Part shown: positions 15,592 to 24,383 of the stretch, piece by piece
How positions within the stretch are numbered: position 1 is the stretch's first letter
Layout: the number at the start of each line of letters is the position of its first letter
DNA from: CAZFDE01 sp964517795
Lineage (GTDB): Bacteria > Planctomycetota > Phycisphaerae > Sedimentisphaerales > Anaerobacaceae
Length of the DNA: 37,369 nucleotides
Reading direction: 5' to 3'
Assembly: GCA_964517795.1 (NCBI GenBank)
Contig: CAZFDE010000022.1
Location: forward strand, 1 to 37,369
The notes under the pieces: model-generated
Seen by the model: only the letters and a program-made list of their open reading frames with translations
The model's database searches: none
What the model was told of the DNA's origin: nothing
Program-made: the position numbers and the translations under genes

Positions 15592-17712
15592 ATGAATGAT
15601 CGATTTACACCTCGAATGGTAATTGTGATGTTGTTTGTCACTGGTTTGTTAATGACGGCGGCCGGATCGACGATTCGCAAAATCGAACAGGATGAGTTTG
15701 TCGGTTTTGAACTGACCGGTGATGTGTCAGCGAAACCGGTTGCACTCAAAGGCACATCAAAGGACTTCGGGGGCATTTTCTTTAAGACGCGTTACGGTAA
15801 GACATGGCTCACAGGTGAACCGTTCGAGAAGGTGTGTGCCGAAAGCATTTATTTGGGCAAGTGGCGATTTGAACACGATCAGATTGTGGTCGTTTCGATT
15901 ATTGCGAATGAAAACGATTTTGAGGTTTCTTTGAGCGGCGAACGGGGGCCGGAAATTCTCGAGTGGGGTTTTAATATCCCGGCCGAGTCGGACGAGTTTT
16001 TCACCGGTCTCTTCGAGCGGACGGTGGACGGCGACCAGAAGGAATCCTGGGCCGAGGGGATCGATGTCGAGATGGATCTTCGCGGCCAGACGGTCGATAT
16101 GCTCATTAAGCCCACACTGTCGATGTATGCGCCGTTTTATGTGTCATCGCGTTGTTATGGGGTATTTGTATATGGGACATGGCCGGGACACTATGACCTT
16201 TGTAAATCACAGGATAATCTGGTGCAGATTCGTTTTGAGGGGCCGAATTTGAATTTTAAGATTTATACCGCTTCATCGGTCATTGATATTGTTAAGCGGC
16301 ACTGTCTGGAGGCGGGGCCGCCGATCTGTCCGCCGAAATGGGCATTCGGCTGTTGGCGATGGAGAGATGATCACACCCAGCGAGAAAGCTATTATGACGG
16401 AACAAAAGTATCGGCTCCTTACAACAGCGAAGTGGTTGAAGATATCCTGATGATGCAGGCGCTGGATATCCCCTGCAGTGTGTATTGGGTGGATCGGCCA
16501 TGGGCAAAAGGGCCGTTCGGATACGATGATTTCGAATGGGATACGGATCGCCTGCCGAATCCGCAGAGGATGATTCGGTGGCTTACCGACAAAGATATCC
16601 AATTTCTTTTGTGGATTGCGCCTTGGGTGATGAATGATATGGCTAATACGGCGGTCGAAAAAGGGTATAATCTGGCTGGTCAGAAAAATTGGCCGTGGTC
16701 GAATACCGGCCGCAAGGGGGTTCTGATCGACTTCACCAATCCGGATGCTCGACAGTGGTGGCAGCAGCAAGGCCTTGCCAAAGTGCTTAAGGAGGGGGTC
16801 AAAGGATTTAAGCTCGACCGGGCCGAAGAGGTCGTTCCCGAAACGCGCGGTGCGAAGGCGTGGGACGGCCGTACTACGCGCGAGACACGCAATGATTATC
16901 CAGTGCAGTATGTTCGGGCAACCTATGAAATATGTAAAGAAATTCACGGCGATGATTTTGTGCTGATGCCGCGGGCCGGTTACACCGGATCGAGCCGCTA
17001 TGGGGCGTTCTGGGGCGGTGATATTGGCTCGCCGCCTGAGGCGTTGCGGACGGCCATTATCGCGCAGCTTCGTTGCAGTATTATGGGCTATCCGCTCTGG
17101 GGCAGCGATACCGGCGGGTACTGGCAGGGCGATCTGGATCGCGAGGTATGTGCTCGATGGCTGGCGTTTAGCTGCTTTTCGCCGATCATGGAGGTTGGCC
17201 CGACCGAAGATCGCGGCTTTTGGGATATGAAAAAAGAGCCTCATTACGATACCGAACTGATTGCGATATGGCGGCTGTATGCCAAGATTCACACCCGGTT
17301 AATCGATTATTCCTATGCCTGTGCGAAAGAGGCTCATCAAACCGGTATGCCGATCGCTCGCCCACTGTTTTTGATGTATCCGGAGCAGAAACAGGCATGG
17401 CAGGACTGGCAGACGTTTCAGTACGGGCCGGATATTCTGGTCAGCGCGATCTGGGAAAAAGAAAAATCGCAGCATTCGCTTTATCTGCCGAAAGGCCCAA
17501 CATGGATCGATGCATGGACCGGTCAAACGATTGAGGGCGGCCGTATGATTACCGTCGATACCCCGCTGTACAAGATACCAATTTTTATTCGCGAAGGTGC
17601 AGATGTCGATTTAGGTGATTTAAAACAATGTTATCGGCAATCACTTGAGAAAGCCAGTACGAAACCTGATTTAGAACTGCTTGAGCAAAAGGAATTTGGA
17701 TTACTGAAATGA
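15592..17712 (+). CDS. Secreted glycoside hydrolase family 31 enzyme (copy A)
   Basis: This 706-residue GH31 protein has an N-terminal hydrophobic export segment (about 9-24), a beta-sandwich N-domain and a TIM barrel. The predicted nucleophile is D409 in GFKLDRAEE. The acid/base candidate is D477 in FWGGDI, and WGSDTGG follows near 503-509. Most GH31 enzymes have W-x-D-x-N/G-E around the nucleophile. Here it is K-L-D-R-A-E, with basic residues near the nucleophile that could contact an acidic sugar. A paralogue lies at 20191-22293 on the other strand. Known GH31 activities are alpha-glucosidase, xylosidase, galactosidase and sulfoquinovosidase types. A uronosidase role is inferred from context only. 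Ribosome site AAAGGA. Confidence 0.85.
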   Translation: MNDRFTPRMVIVMLFVTGLLMTAAGSTIRKIEQDEFVGFELTGDVSAKPVALKGTSKDFGGIFFKTRYGKTWLTGEPFEKVCAESIYLGKWRFEHDQIVVVSIIANENDFEVSLSGERGPEILEWGFNIPAESDEFFTGLFERTVDGDQKESWAEGIDVEMDLRGQTVDMLIKPTLSMYAPFYVSSRCYGVFVYGTWPGHYDLCKSQDNLVQIRFEGPNLNFKIYTASSVIDIVKRHCLEAGPPICPPKWAFGCWRWRDDHTQRESYYDGTKVSAPYNSEVVEDILMMQALDIPCSVYWVDRPWAKGPFGYDDFEWDTDRLPNPQRMIRWLTDKDIQFLLWIAPWVMNDMANTAVEKGYNLAGQKNWPWSNTGRKGVLIDFTNPDARQWWQQQGLAKVLKEGVKGFKLDRAEEVVPETRGAKAWDGRTTRETRNDYPVQYVRATYEICKEIHGDDFVLMPRAGYTGSSRYGAFWGGDIGSPPEALRTAIIAQLRCSIMGYPLWGSDTGGYWQGDLDREVCARWLAFSCFSPIMEVGPTEDRGFWDMKKEPHYDTELIAIWRLYAKIHTRLIDYSYACAKEAHQTGMPIARPLFLMYPEQKQAWQDWQTFQYGPDILVSAIWEKEKSQHSLYLPKGPTWIDAWTGQTIEGGRMITVDTPLYKIPIFIREGADVDLGDLKQCYRQSLEKASTKPDLELLEQKEFGLLK

Positions 17713-19754
17713 AAACAAGATACTATATTCTACCGCTTATGATTTTTCTGTTTGGTTGTGTCACTGAGCATCACGAACCGCAATCCATAGCATTGAGGAA
17801 TGACGATATGTCCGCCAAGGAACCTGTACGCATTGTTTTTGAGATCACCCCCAGAGAACAGGATGAGCCGTTGATGCAGTGGCTCAATGACAAACAATGG
17901 TGCTGGGGGATTGAGGTCTTGCCAACGCTTTCTGGGCAAGAGATCAGAAAGCTTAGAAATAACAACGGGAATGTTATTCTTCACATGCATGCCAATGCCG
18001 ATGTACGTAAACGTCATAACGAATACAAAGGCCGCCCGATCCCCGATGTCAATGAAGTACTTGGAAAACATATCGAGGCAGCAGATGGTGATATGAGCAA
18101 GATTATCTGGCTGGGTCTGATTGAAAATGACTCTTCCGGTGTCGGCCATTCGCAGGAATTGATGCGGGCGAAACCAAAAACGTACCCCGAGGCGTTAAAC
18201 CTGATTGAGACGCATCTGGCTAAAGCAAAAGAAACCGTTGATCAATTTCCCGGTGTAACCTATTGGGGGTTGTGCGGATTTGCTACGGCGACACACCAGT
18301 TCGCGGATTCGGGGGTTGATTGTGTGATTGTCGAGCGGACGAACGACGATGTGGATGACTTGCAGACCGGAATCGCTTTTTGCCGGGGGGCGGCCCGTCA
18401 ATATAACTGTGAATGGGGTGTTGATTTTTCACTATGGTGGGGACCCATTTACGGCTGCATCCAGAATCTGCCGTTTTCGTATCATAAACGCAATATGTAC
18501 CTGTCGTATTTTTCCGGAGCCCGAACATTTCGAATTGAAGGCGGTCACTTGTTTTGGGATGCGGGCCAAGAGAAATTAACGAATATTGCCTCTTTGCTGG
18601 ATGAATTTGGGCAGTTCTGCATGAACATCGAAGCCGGCCGGCCGCAAGTCCCGGCGGCTGTGATGCTGCCGCATGATCATGGATGGATGACGCCGCCGTA
18701 TTGGCGAACGACGCATGAAGCATGGAATTACGCACGCCTGCCGTATCGCCAGGGGCACAAAGGCATCGACGGTTTCTTCGGGCAGGCGTTTCCCGGCAGC
18801 AATTTCGAGATGCAGCCGTTTGCGTTCGGGACCTATCCGCACAACGATCCGCCCGCCAGTCCCTTTGCGTTATCGTGTGTTACCAAAGAATTTGCTCCTT
18901 CCCCTGAAGATGTTTTTTATGCCGAAGTGCCGATCCCGTTTGGCAAATACCCTGATCGTGATACCGCTCGCCGTGACATGGAAGATAATCTGATCGAGCC
19001 GGCGCCATACCGACCCTTAGGGGATTGCCGGTGGGGGGATATCTTCGATGTCCTGACCGATCGGGTCGATGGCAATGTTCTTAAAAAATATAAGGTGCTG
19101 ATCCTGTTGGGGCAGATTCGTCTGACCGAAGCGCTGAAAGCCGATTTGAAAGCATATGTCAATCAGGGCGGTCAACTCGTTTGTGCGGCCGGGGTCATCG
19201 GACCGGATGACAGTGACTTGACCGGCCTTGAGTTGATCGGAGAAATCCGTGTCGGCCGCCAGTGGCAGTGGGGCGATCAAGCCAAAACGACAGCGCATTT
19301 TATTTATGTGCCTTCTCAGATTCAACATGAGGATTCTGCCTCGATCCTTGCTCAGGTTGATAATTATCCGGTTGTGGTTCAAAACACAATCGGCAAAGGC
19401 CGAGTTTATACCTGTCTGGTGCCGTGGTTTGAAGGAGAAAACTGCAGACTCGCCGGTGCCGCATTGCGATTAATGGATGAGGTTATTAAGCCCGTTCAGC
19501 CGGTTGTTGTTGAGGGTCCCCCGGCCCAGTGGCTGAGCAGCGAAACAGAGAATTCATATACCGTGGTTATTGCCAATCACAGTCCGTCTGAATGGGCTGG
19601 CAAAATCATCGTTCGATCACCGCTGGAAAAATTCGACCGGTGTACGGAATTATTGACTGGGCGAAATGTAAGCTATAAACGAAAAAATCAAAATGTTGAA
19701 GCCGAAGTAAATATCGACCCATACGATCTGGCGATCCTTCGCTGGGAAAGGTAG
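17709..19754 (+). CDS. Large secreted lipoprotein, glycoside-hydrolase-like, function unknown
   Basis: This 681-residue protein starts with a lipoprotein signal (LFGC, C17). Residues of about 40-400 look like a TIM-barrel glycosidase fold with several Trp-rich strands (WCWGIEVLP, WGVDFSLWW). At about 460-500 there is a segment resembling the amidotransferase-like domain found in GH42-type beta-galactosidases (KVLILLGQ, YVNQGGQLVCAAGV). A beta-sandwich C-terminus follows. I do not recognise a named family. Its ATG overlaps the GH31 stop codon as ATGA, so translation is coupled to that gene and a joint role in glycan breakdown at the cell surface is likely. Catalytic residues cannot be assigned. 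Confidence 0.7.
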   Translation: MKTRYYILPLMIFLFGCVTEHHEPQSIALRNDDMSAKEPVRIVFEITPREQDEPLMQWLNDKQWCWGIEVLPTLSGQEIRKLRNNNGNVILHMHANADVRKRHNEYKGRPIPDVNEVLGKHIEAADGDMSKIIWLGLIENDSSGVGHSQELMRAKPKTYPEALNLIETHLAKAKETVDQFPGVTYWGLCGFATATHQFADSGVDCVIVERTNDDVDDLQTGIAFCRGAARQYNCEWGVDFSLWWGPIYGCIQNLPFSYHKRNMYLSYFSGARTFRIEGGHLFWDAGQEKLTNIASLLDEFGQFCMNIEAGRPQVPAAVMLPHDHGWMTPPYWRTTHEAWNYARLPYRQGHKGIDGFFGQAFPGSNFEMQPFAFGTYPHNDPPASPFALSCVTKEFAPSPEDVFYAEVPIPFGKYPDRDTARRDMEDNLIEPAPYRPLGDCRWGDIFDVLTDRVDGNVLKKYKVLILLGQIRLTEALKADLKAYVNQGGQLVCAAGVIGPDDSDLTGLELIGEIRVGRQWQWGDQAKTTAHFIYVPSQIQHEDSASILAQVDNYPVVVQNTIGKGRVYTCLVPWFEGENCRLAGAALRLMDEVIKPVQPVVVEGPPAQWLSSETENSYTVVIANHSPSEWAGKIIVRSPLEKFDRCTELLTGRNVSYKRKNQNVEAEVNIDPYDLAILRWER

Positions 19755-19756
19755 AG

Positions 19757-20176
19757 ATGGTTCAAACAGAATATATTGAAATTTCAACTAAAGGAAATAC
19801 TCAGATCCTTGATATCACATCCGATGTCCAAAATGCGGTCTCGAAATCGAAGATCACCAGCGGCGCTGTGGTCGTTTTGAATATCGGTTCGACCGCGGCG
19901 ATTACCACCACCGAGGCCGAACCGGGCCTGGTCAATTATGATATCAAATCACTGTTTGAAAAGATCGCGCCGGAGAACGGCCACTACGAGCATGAGAAGA
20001 CATGGCACGATGACAACGGCCATTCCCATGTCCGTGCGACGCTGTTGGGTCCCAGTCTAACCGTTCCGTTTACCGACGGGCAGCTATTGCTGGGGACATG
20101 GCAGCAGATCATTCTGGTCGATTTCGACACCCGCGGACGCAAGCGAAAAATCGTCTGCCAGATTATCGGCGAATAA
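19757..20176 (+). CDS. yjbQ: YjbQ/UPF0047 family protein
   Basis: This 139-residue protein has the full YjbQ signature: HEKTWHDDNGHSHVRA in the middle (metal-type His and Asp residues), LLGPSLTVPF, and LGTWQQI with VDFDTRGRKRK near the end. The family is small, widespread and associated with a weak thiamine-phosphate synthase activity, though its main role is unsettled. It starts 2 nt after the lipoprotein stop and closes the plus-strand operon. Why it is here is not clear. Confidence 0.9.
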   Translation: MVQTEYIEISTKGNTQILDITSDVQNAVSKSKITSGAVVVLNIGSTAAITTTEAEPGLVNYDIKSLFEKIAPENGHYEHEKTWHDDNGHSHVRATLLGPSLTVPFTDGQLLLGTWQQIILVDFDTRGRKRKIVCQIIGE

Positions 20177-20180
20177 GTTT

Positions 20181-20194
20181 ATAGCGAAAGCTAT
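20181..20194. terminator. Small hairpin between the convergent operons
   Basis: ATAGC-GAAA-GCTAT is a 5-bp stem closed by a GNRA tetraloop. It sits in the 14-bp gap between convergent genes and overlaps the GH31 copy B stop. It has no T run, so it is weak as a terminator. Confidence 0.25.
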
Positions 20195-22293
20195 TTCACT
20201 GTTTGCTGCAATTCGGCCAGATTCGGGCGATTCTTTGCCCGTGCCAATGACTCTTTATAGCGCTTATTAAGATCACCGAGATCGATATCTGCGCCTTTTC
20301 GAATAAAGATCGGGATCTTATACACCGGTGTCTCGATGGTTACCGTTTGGCCGCCGGGGTATTCTTTTTTATCCCATGCGTCGATCCATGTCCGGCCTTT
20401 CGGAAGGTAAACGGGATGTTGCCTTACGCCGAGCTTCCAGATCGCACTGACCAGAATATCCGGCCCGTATTGGAACGTCTGCCAATCCTGCCAGGCCTGT
20501 TTCTGTTCGGGATACATCAAAAACAGCGGCCGGGCGATCGGCATACCGGTTTCGCGGGCTTCTTTCGCGCAGGCATAGGTGTAATCCATCAACTCGGTGT
20601 GCAGTTTGGCATAAAGCCGCCAGGTGGCCAGCAGTATTTCATTGTAATGCGGTTCATTATTTTCTTTGGTAACGATATTCCAAAGACCTTTGTTTTTGGT
20701 CGGCCCGACTTCCATAATCGGTGAAAAACAGCTAAACGCCAGCCATCGAGCGGCCGTATCTTCGTGCGGACTCGGACCGCCGTAACCACAGGTGTCGCTG
20801 CCCCATAACGGGTAGCCGATAATCGCACTGCGAAGCTGGGCGATAATCGCACAGCGCAGGCCTTCCGGATTGGCTCGAATATCGCCGCCCCAGAATGTGG
20901 CATAACGGCTGGAACCGGGGTAGCCGGCGCGCGGCAGCAGCACAAAATCATCGCCGTGGATTTCTTTGCAGATTTCATAGGTTGCCCGCACGTACTGAAC
21001 CGGATAGTCATTGCGCGTTTCGCGCGTGGTTCGCCCGTCCCATGTTTTCGCATCGCGCGTTTCAGGTACGATTTCCTCGGCCCGGTCGAGCTTGAAGCCT
21101 TTGACGCCGACATTCAGGACCTTAGCCAGACCCTCCTGCTGCCACCATTTTTTGGCCTGAGGATTTGTAAAATCGATTAAATAACGATGATAGGTTTTTT
21201 TCCAGGGTTTCTGGGCTTTCACGTTATAGCCTTTTTCAACCGCCTCATCGGCCATATCTCCCATTACCCAGGGTGCGATCCACAGCAGAAAACGAACATC
21301 TTTCGATTCGAGCCACTGAATCATTTTCACCGGATTGGGCAATCGTTCGGTATCCCATTCAAAATCGTCATACCCATAATCGCCTTTGGCCCATGGCCGA
21401 TCCACCCAATAGACGCTGCAGGGGATATCCAGGGCTTGCATCATCAGGATATCTTCGACGACTTCACTGTTGTAAGGGGCCGTGACTTTCGTGCCGTCGT
21501 AATACGTTTTCCGCTGAGTATGATCATTTCGCCATCGCCAGCAGCCGAATACCCATTTCGGCGGCAGTATCGTCGGGCCGGCTTCGAGGCTGAATCCCTG
21601 CACAATTTTTGCCGGGCTTTTGGAGGTGTAAAGTTTCATCGAAAGTGTCGGTCCTTCGAAGGACACCTGGACTTTGTCACTGATTGATTTACACAGGTCA
21701 TAAAAACCGGGCCATGTTCCCTTGACGGCCAGACCATAACCGCGGGATGAAATATAGAAGGGGGCATACAATGAAACCGTGTGCTTGAGCATCATTTCAA
21801 CGATTTGGCCGCGAAGGTCCATCGCTACGTCGATCCCCTCGGCCCACGATTTTTTTTGTTCCCCATCCACGGTCCGTTCAAGCAGGCCGGTAAAATATTC
21901 ATCTTTCATGGCATCCAAAGCAAAACCCCATTTGAGAATCTCGGCGCCGTTATCTGCGCTGAAGCGGATCAGGTAATCGGTGTTGTTCTGGATGATACTG
22001 GCGGTAATGATTTGATCCTGGTCGCATCGCCATTTGGCATAGAAGCAGCCGTCTTTTTCGATGGTATAAAAGGGATTGCCTTTGAGCCAGGTTTTGCCCA
22101 TTCGCGTTTCGAAATAAATAGCCCCTTGACCGGTATTTGGTGAACATATGCTCAGCGGTTTCGCTAATTCAGAATTTTCAAATGTAAAGCCGACATAGTG
22201 CTGCGGCCCGGTTAAGGTTATTTTGACCTGGGCCAGAAGAATTGTCGGCAGCATCAGTGACAGTAAGCATGCAATCTGCCATTTTGTTTTCAT
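20191..22293 (-). CDS. Secreted glycoside hydrolase family 31 enzyme (copy B)
   Basis: This GH31 protein is a clear paralogue of the copy at 15592-17712. The same long conserved stretches are present, for example LDIPCSVYWVDRPWAKG and RNDYPVQYVRATYEICKEI. It has the same unusual nucleophile motif GFKLDRAEE and the FWGGDI acid region. The start at 22293 gives about 700 residues beginning MKTKWQIACLL, a standard Sec signal peptide. AGGAAAGG lies 9 nt before it. An upstream ATG at 22338 overlaps the previous gene and would bury the signal peptide, so it is not used. It is the last gene of the minus-strand operon. Differences from copy A include PSPHEDTAARW after the SDTCGY stretch, which may alter substrate choice. 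Confidence 0.87.
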   Translation of the reverse strand: MKTKWQIACLLSLMLPTILLAQVKITLTGPQHYVGFTFENSELAKPLSICSPNTGQGAIYFETRMGKTWLKGNPFYTIEKDGCFYAKWRCDQDQIITASIIQNNTDYLIRFSADNGAEILKWGFALDAMKDEYFTGLLERTVDGEQKKSWAEGIDVAMDLRGQIVEMMLKHTVSLYAPFYISSRGYGLAVKGTWPGFYDLCKSISDKVQVSFEGPTLSMKLYTSKSPAKIVQGFSLEAGPTILPPKWVFGCWRWRNDHTQRKTYYDGTKVTAPYNSEVVEDILMMQALDIPCSVYWVDRPWAKGDYGYDDFEWDTERLPNPVKMIQWLESKDVRFLLWIAPWVMGDMADEAVEKGYNVKAQKPWKKTYHRYLIDFTNPQAKKWWQQEGLAKVLNVGVKGFKLDRAEEIVPETRDAKTWDGRTTRETRNDYPVQYVRATYEICKEIHGDDFVLLPRAGYPGSSRYATFWGGDIRANPEGLRCAIIAQLRSAIIGYPLWGSDTCGYGGPSPHEDTAARWLAFSCFSPIMEVGPTKNKGLWNIVTKENNEPHYNEILLATWRLYAKLHTELMDYTYACAKEARETGMPIARPLFLMYPEQKQAWQDWQTFQYGPDILVSAIWKLGVRQHPVYLPKGRTWIDAWDKKEYPGGQTVTIETPVYKIPIFIRKGADIDLGDLNKRYKESLARAKNRPNLAELQQTVK

Positions 22294-22322
22294 GTGAATC
22301 ATCCTTTCCTGAAAATGTATGT

Positions 22323-23321
22323 TTATGGAACCATCCATTCATATAAATCCCGACTACGTGCCAGTCCGAGCCGATTATCGCCGCGCCGGGCGTGGGATTC
22401 GCCTTCGGTTCGCCCGGCATAGAGGCAATAGAAATAGCCGTCATATTTGCGCCAATCGGCAATGAACGCCGCATTGGAATCGTTGTTCGTGTTAAACCGT
22501 TCGGCGGGCATCTTGAGCTTGCGTCCGTTCGTCCAGGTTAGCCAGTGTTCGTCTTGGATGCCGTTTTCTTTCATATAATACAGATATAGGCCATGTGGTT
22601 GATAATCGGTCGAAATCAGCATCCACTGGTCGTCGATATGGAGAAACTGAAAGTTTTCATGATGATCGTTTAACGTTTTGTCGGCCTGTCCAAGCAGTCG
22701 AGGATAACCGTCGCCGATATATTCAAAGGGGCCATCTAAATTTTTTGCGACTGCGATTCGAGCGCGATGCGGCCGGCCTTCTTTCCAAACCAGGTAGAAT
22801 TTGTCATTGGTAAAAACGATCGCCGCGTCGATTCCGCGTTTGGGCCTGCCGTTTTGATCAACCGTCACATTACGGCCAAGAGGAATGTCGTGCCGCCAGT
22901 GTTCGAGGTCTTTGGATTCGGCGTAAAACAGTTGATTGACTTTGCCTTTTTTGTCTCCCCATGAGTTGTAGGTCAGGTAATAGGTATCGCCGACCCGGGT
23001 GATATTCGGCGAGCACATGCCGATCCACCCTTCAGTGCGGCCGTCCCAGTTGAACAGCAGGTCGGAAAATGACAGAAAGTCTTTTGTTTTGACGCCGACG
23101 ACGTGACTGCGTTCGCGGCCGCGATCGTAATAAAAAGCTGAAAAGAACAGGTAAAACGTTCCATCCTTGTAGTACATGCAGGCATCTTTGGTGCTCCAAC
23201 CCGGGCGGGAATAAAACGGATTCTTTAATTTCTGCCACGGGATAAAGTCATTCTCATTGCCTGCAGGGCATGATGCCCCAAGCAGAACCACAAACAGGAT
23301 AATCGCAAAAATCATTTTCAT
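22323..23321 (-). CDS. Secreted GH43-like five-bladed beta-propeller protein (copy 1)
   Basis: This 332-residue protein has a hydrophobic signal segment ending in GASC (possible lipobox) and repeated propeller strands. The three acidic positions typical of GH43/GH117-like enzymes can be proposed: D46 in STKDACM, D165 in GIDAAIVF and E222 in HHENFQFL. A TTG at 23327 is in frame. The ATG at 23321 is preferred because it opens a normal signal peptide, though its AAGGA ribosome site is 10 nt away. It is adjacent to and paralogous with the gene at 23335. Expected role: exo-acting removal of a terminal sugar from an oligosaccharide. Sugar unknown. Confidence 0.75.
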   Translation of the reverse strand: MKMIFAIILFVVLLGASCPAGNENDFIPWQKLKNPFYSRPGWSTKDACMYYKDGTFYLFFSAFYYDRGRERSHVVGVKTKDFLSFSDLLFNWDGRTEGWIGMCSPNITRVGDTYYLTYNSWGDKKGKVNQLFYAESKDLEHWRHDIPLGRNVTVDQNGRPKRGIDAAIVFTNDKFYLVWKEGRPHRARIAVAKNLDGPFEYIGDGYPRLLGQADKTLNDHHENFQFLHIDDQWMLISTDYQPHGLYLYYMKENGIQDEHWLTWTNGRKLKMPAERFNTNNDSNAAFIADWRKYDGYFYCLYAGRTEGESHARRGDNRLGLARSRDLYEWMVP

Positions 23322-23334
23322 AACCAAATGATCC

Positions 23335-24354
23335 TTAATTTGGTGGAGCCGACCAGTTGATCAAATCTTTGGATCGCGCTAATGCCAGTTTATTGTTGCC
23401 CCGGCCCGCGTGGGTTTTGGAATGAGTTTTGCCGGCATAAAGCAGATAATAATATCCATCGTATTCTCGCCAGTCAGCCAGATAGGCCGCATTGGCAGGA
23501 TGTTTTGTATTGAAAGCTTCGACAGGAACTTTCAGCCGAAAACCTTCCGTCCACGTCAGCCAGTTTTGATCAACTTTCGGGTCCCCGCTGATGCGGTACA
23601 GATACGGTTCGTGCGGGCTGTAATCGGTCGATAGAATATGCCACGTCCCGTCAATTTTCAAAAATTCCCAGTTCTCGTGCTTGAGGCCGTTTTCCTTGCC
23701 GTCTTTCATGAGAAAATGGACATAGCCGTCGCCGACATGTTCAAATTTACCGTCGAGTGATTCACCCGTCGCCAGCCGATTCACTTTGATTTTCTTGCCG
23801 TCAACGATCCAGTCCTGCCAAATGATATAATACTTGCCGTTGTCATAGGCCAGGGCGATATCGATCAGGCTTTTACCTCGTGTCAGATTTTCGGCGATCG
23901 GGTTGGGTCCATCCCAGTTTTCAAGATCTTTTGACGTGGCATAAAAAAGCTGGTTAAACCGCCCATTGGGATGTTCGTGTCCCCATGAATTAAAGGTCAG
24001 GATATATTCACCTTTGACTTTGGAAATATTGGGTGAGCACATGCCGGTCCAGCCCTGGTCGCGACCGTCCCAGATGAACATCGGTTCTGAAAATGTTTTG
24101 AAATCTTTGGTTTTGATTCCCACGACATGGCTGCGTACTTTGTCGCGTTCTGTGTAAAAGGCCGAAAAAAACAAATAGAACGTGTCATTTTTATATTCCA
24201 TACAGGCATCTTTGGTCGAGGCATCCTGATAGACATAAATGGGATTTTTCAGGTTTTGCCAGTCAATAAAAAGCCCACCGGTGCATTTACATATTCTGCC
24301 GCAGCCCGTTAAAAAAGACAATGCAACAATCACACAAAAGCTCAATCGCTTCAT
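23335..24354 (-). CDS. Secreted GH43-like five-bladed beta-propeller lipoprotein (copy 2)
   Basis: This 339-residue lipoprotein (LTGC, C18) is paralogous to its downstream neighbour. The same order of motifs is present: STKDACMEY (D49), GWTGMCSPNI, IDIALAYDNGKYY (D165) and HENWEFLKIDG (E227). These are the likely nucleophile/base, the modulator and the acid of a GH43-like enzyme. AGGAG lies 6 nt before the ATG. Tandem duplication suggests two related linkages or substituents on the same glycan. The family assignment is by fold and motif pattern, and GH117 or an unclassified relative is possible. Confidence 0.75.
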   Translation of the reverse strand: MKRLSFCVIVALSFLTGCGRICKCTGGLFIDWQNLKNPIYVYQDASTKDACMEYKNDTFYLFFSAFYTERDKVRSHVVGIKTKDFKTFSEPMFIWDGRDQGWTGMCSPNISKVKGEYILTFNSWGHEHPNGRFNQLFYATSKDLENWDGPNPIAENLTRGKSLIDIALAYDNGKYYIIWQDWIVDGKKIKVNRLATGESLDGKFEHVGDGYVHFLMKDGKENGLKHENWEFLKIDGTWHILSTDYSPHEPYLYRISGDPKVDQNWLTWTEGFRLKVPVEAFNTKHPANAAYLADWREYDGYYYLLYAGKTHSKTHAGRGNNKLALARSKDLINWSAPPN

Positions 24355-24383
24355 ATAAGTCTCCTGTCAATATTGAGTTCGCA

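Noticed and set aside
20181..20194. Strong bidirectional terminator between convergent operons
   Set aside because: The stem has only 5 bp and there is no T run on either strand. Kept only as a low-confidence hairpin.
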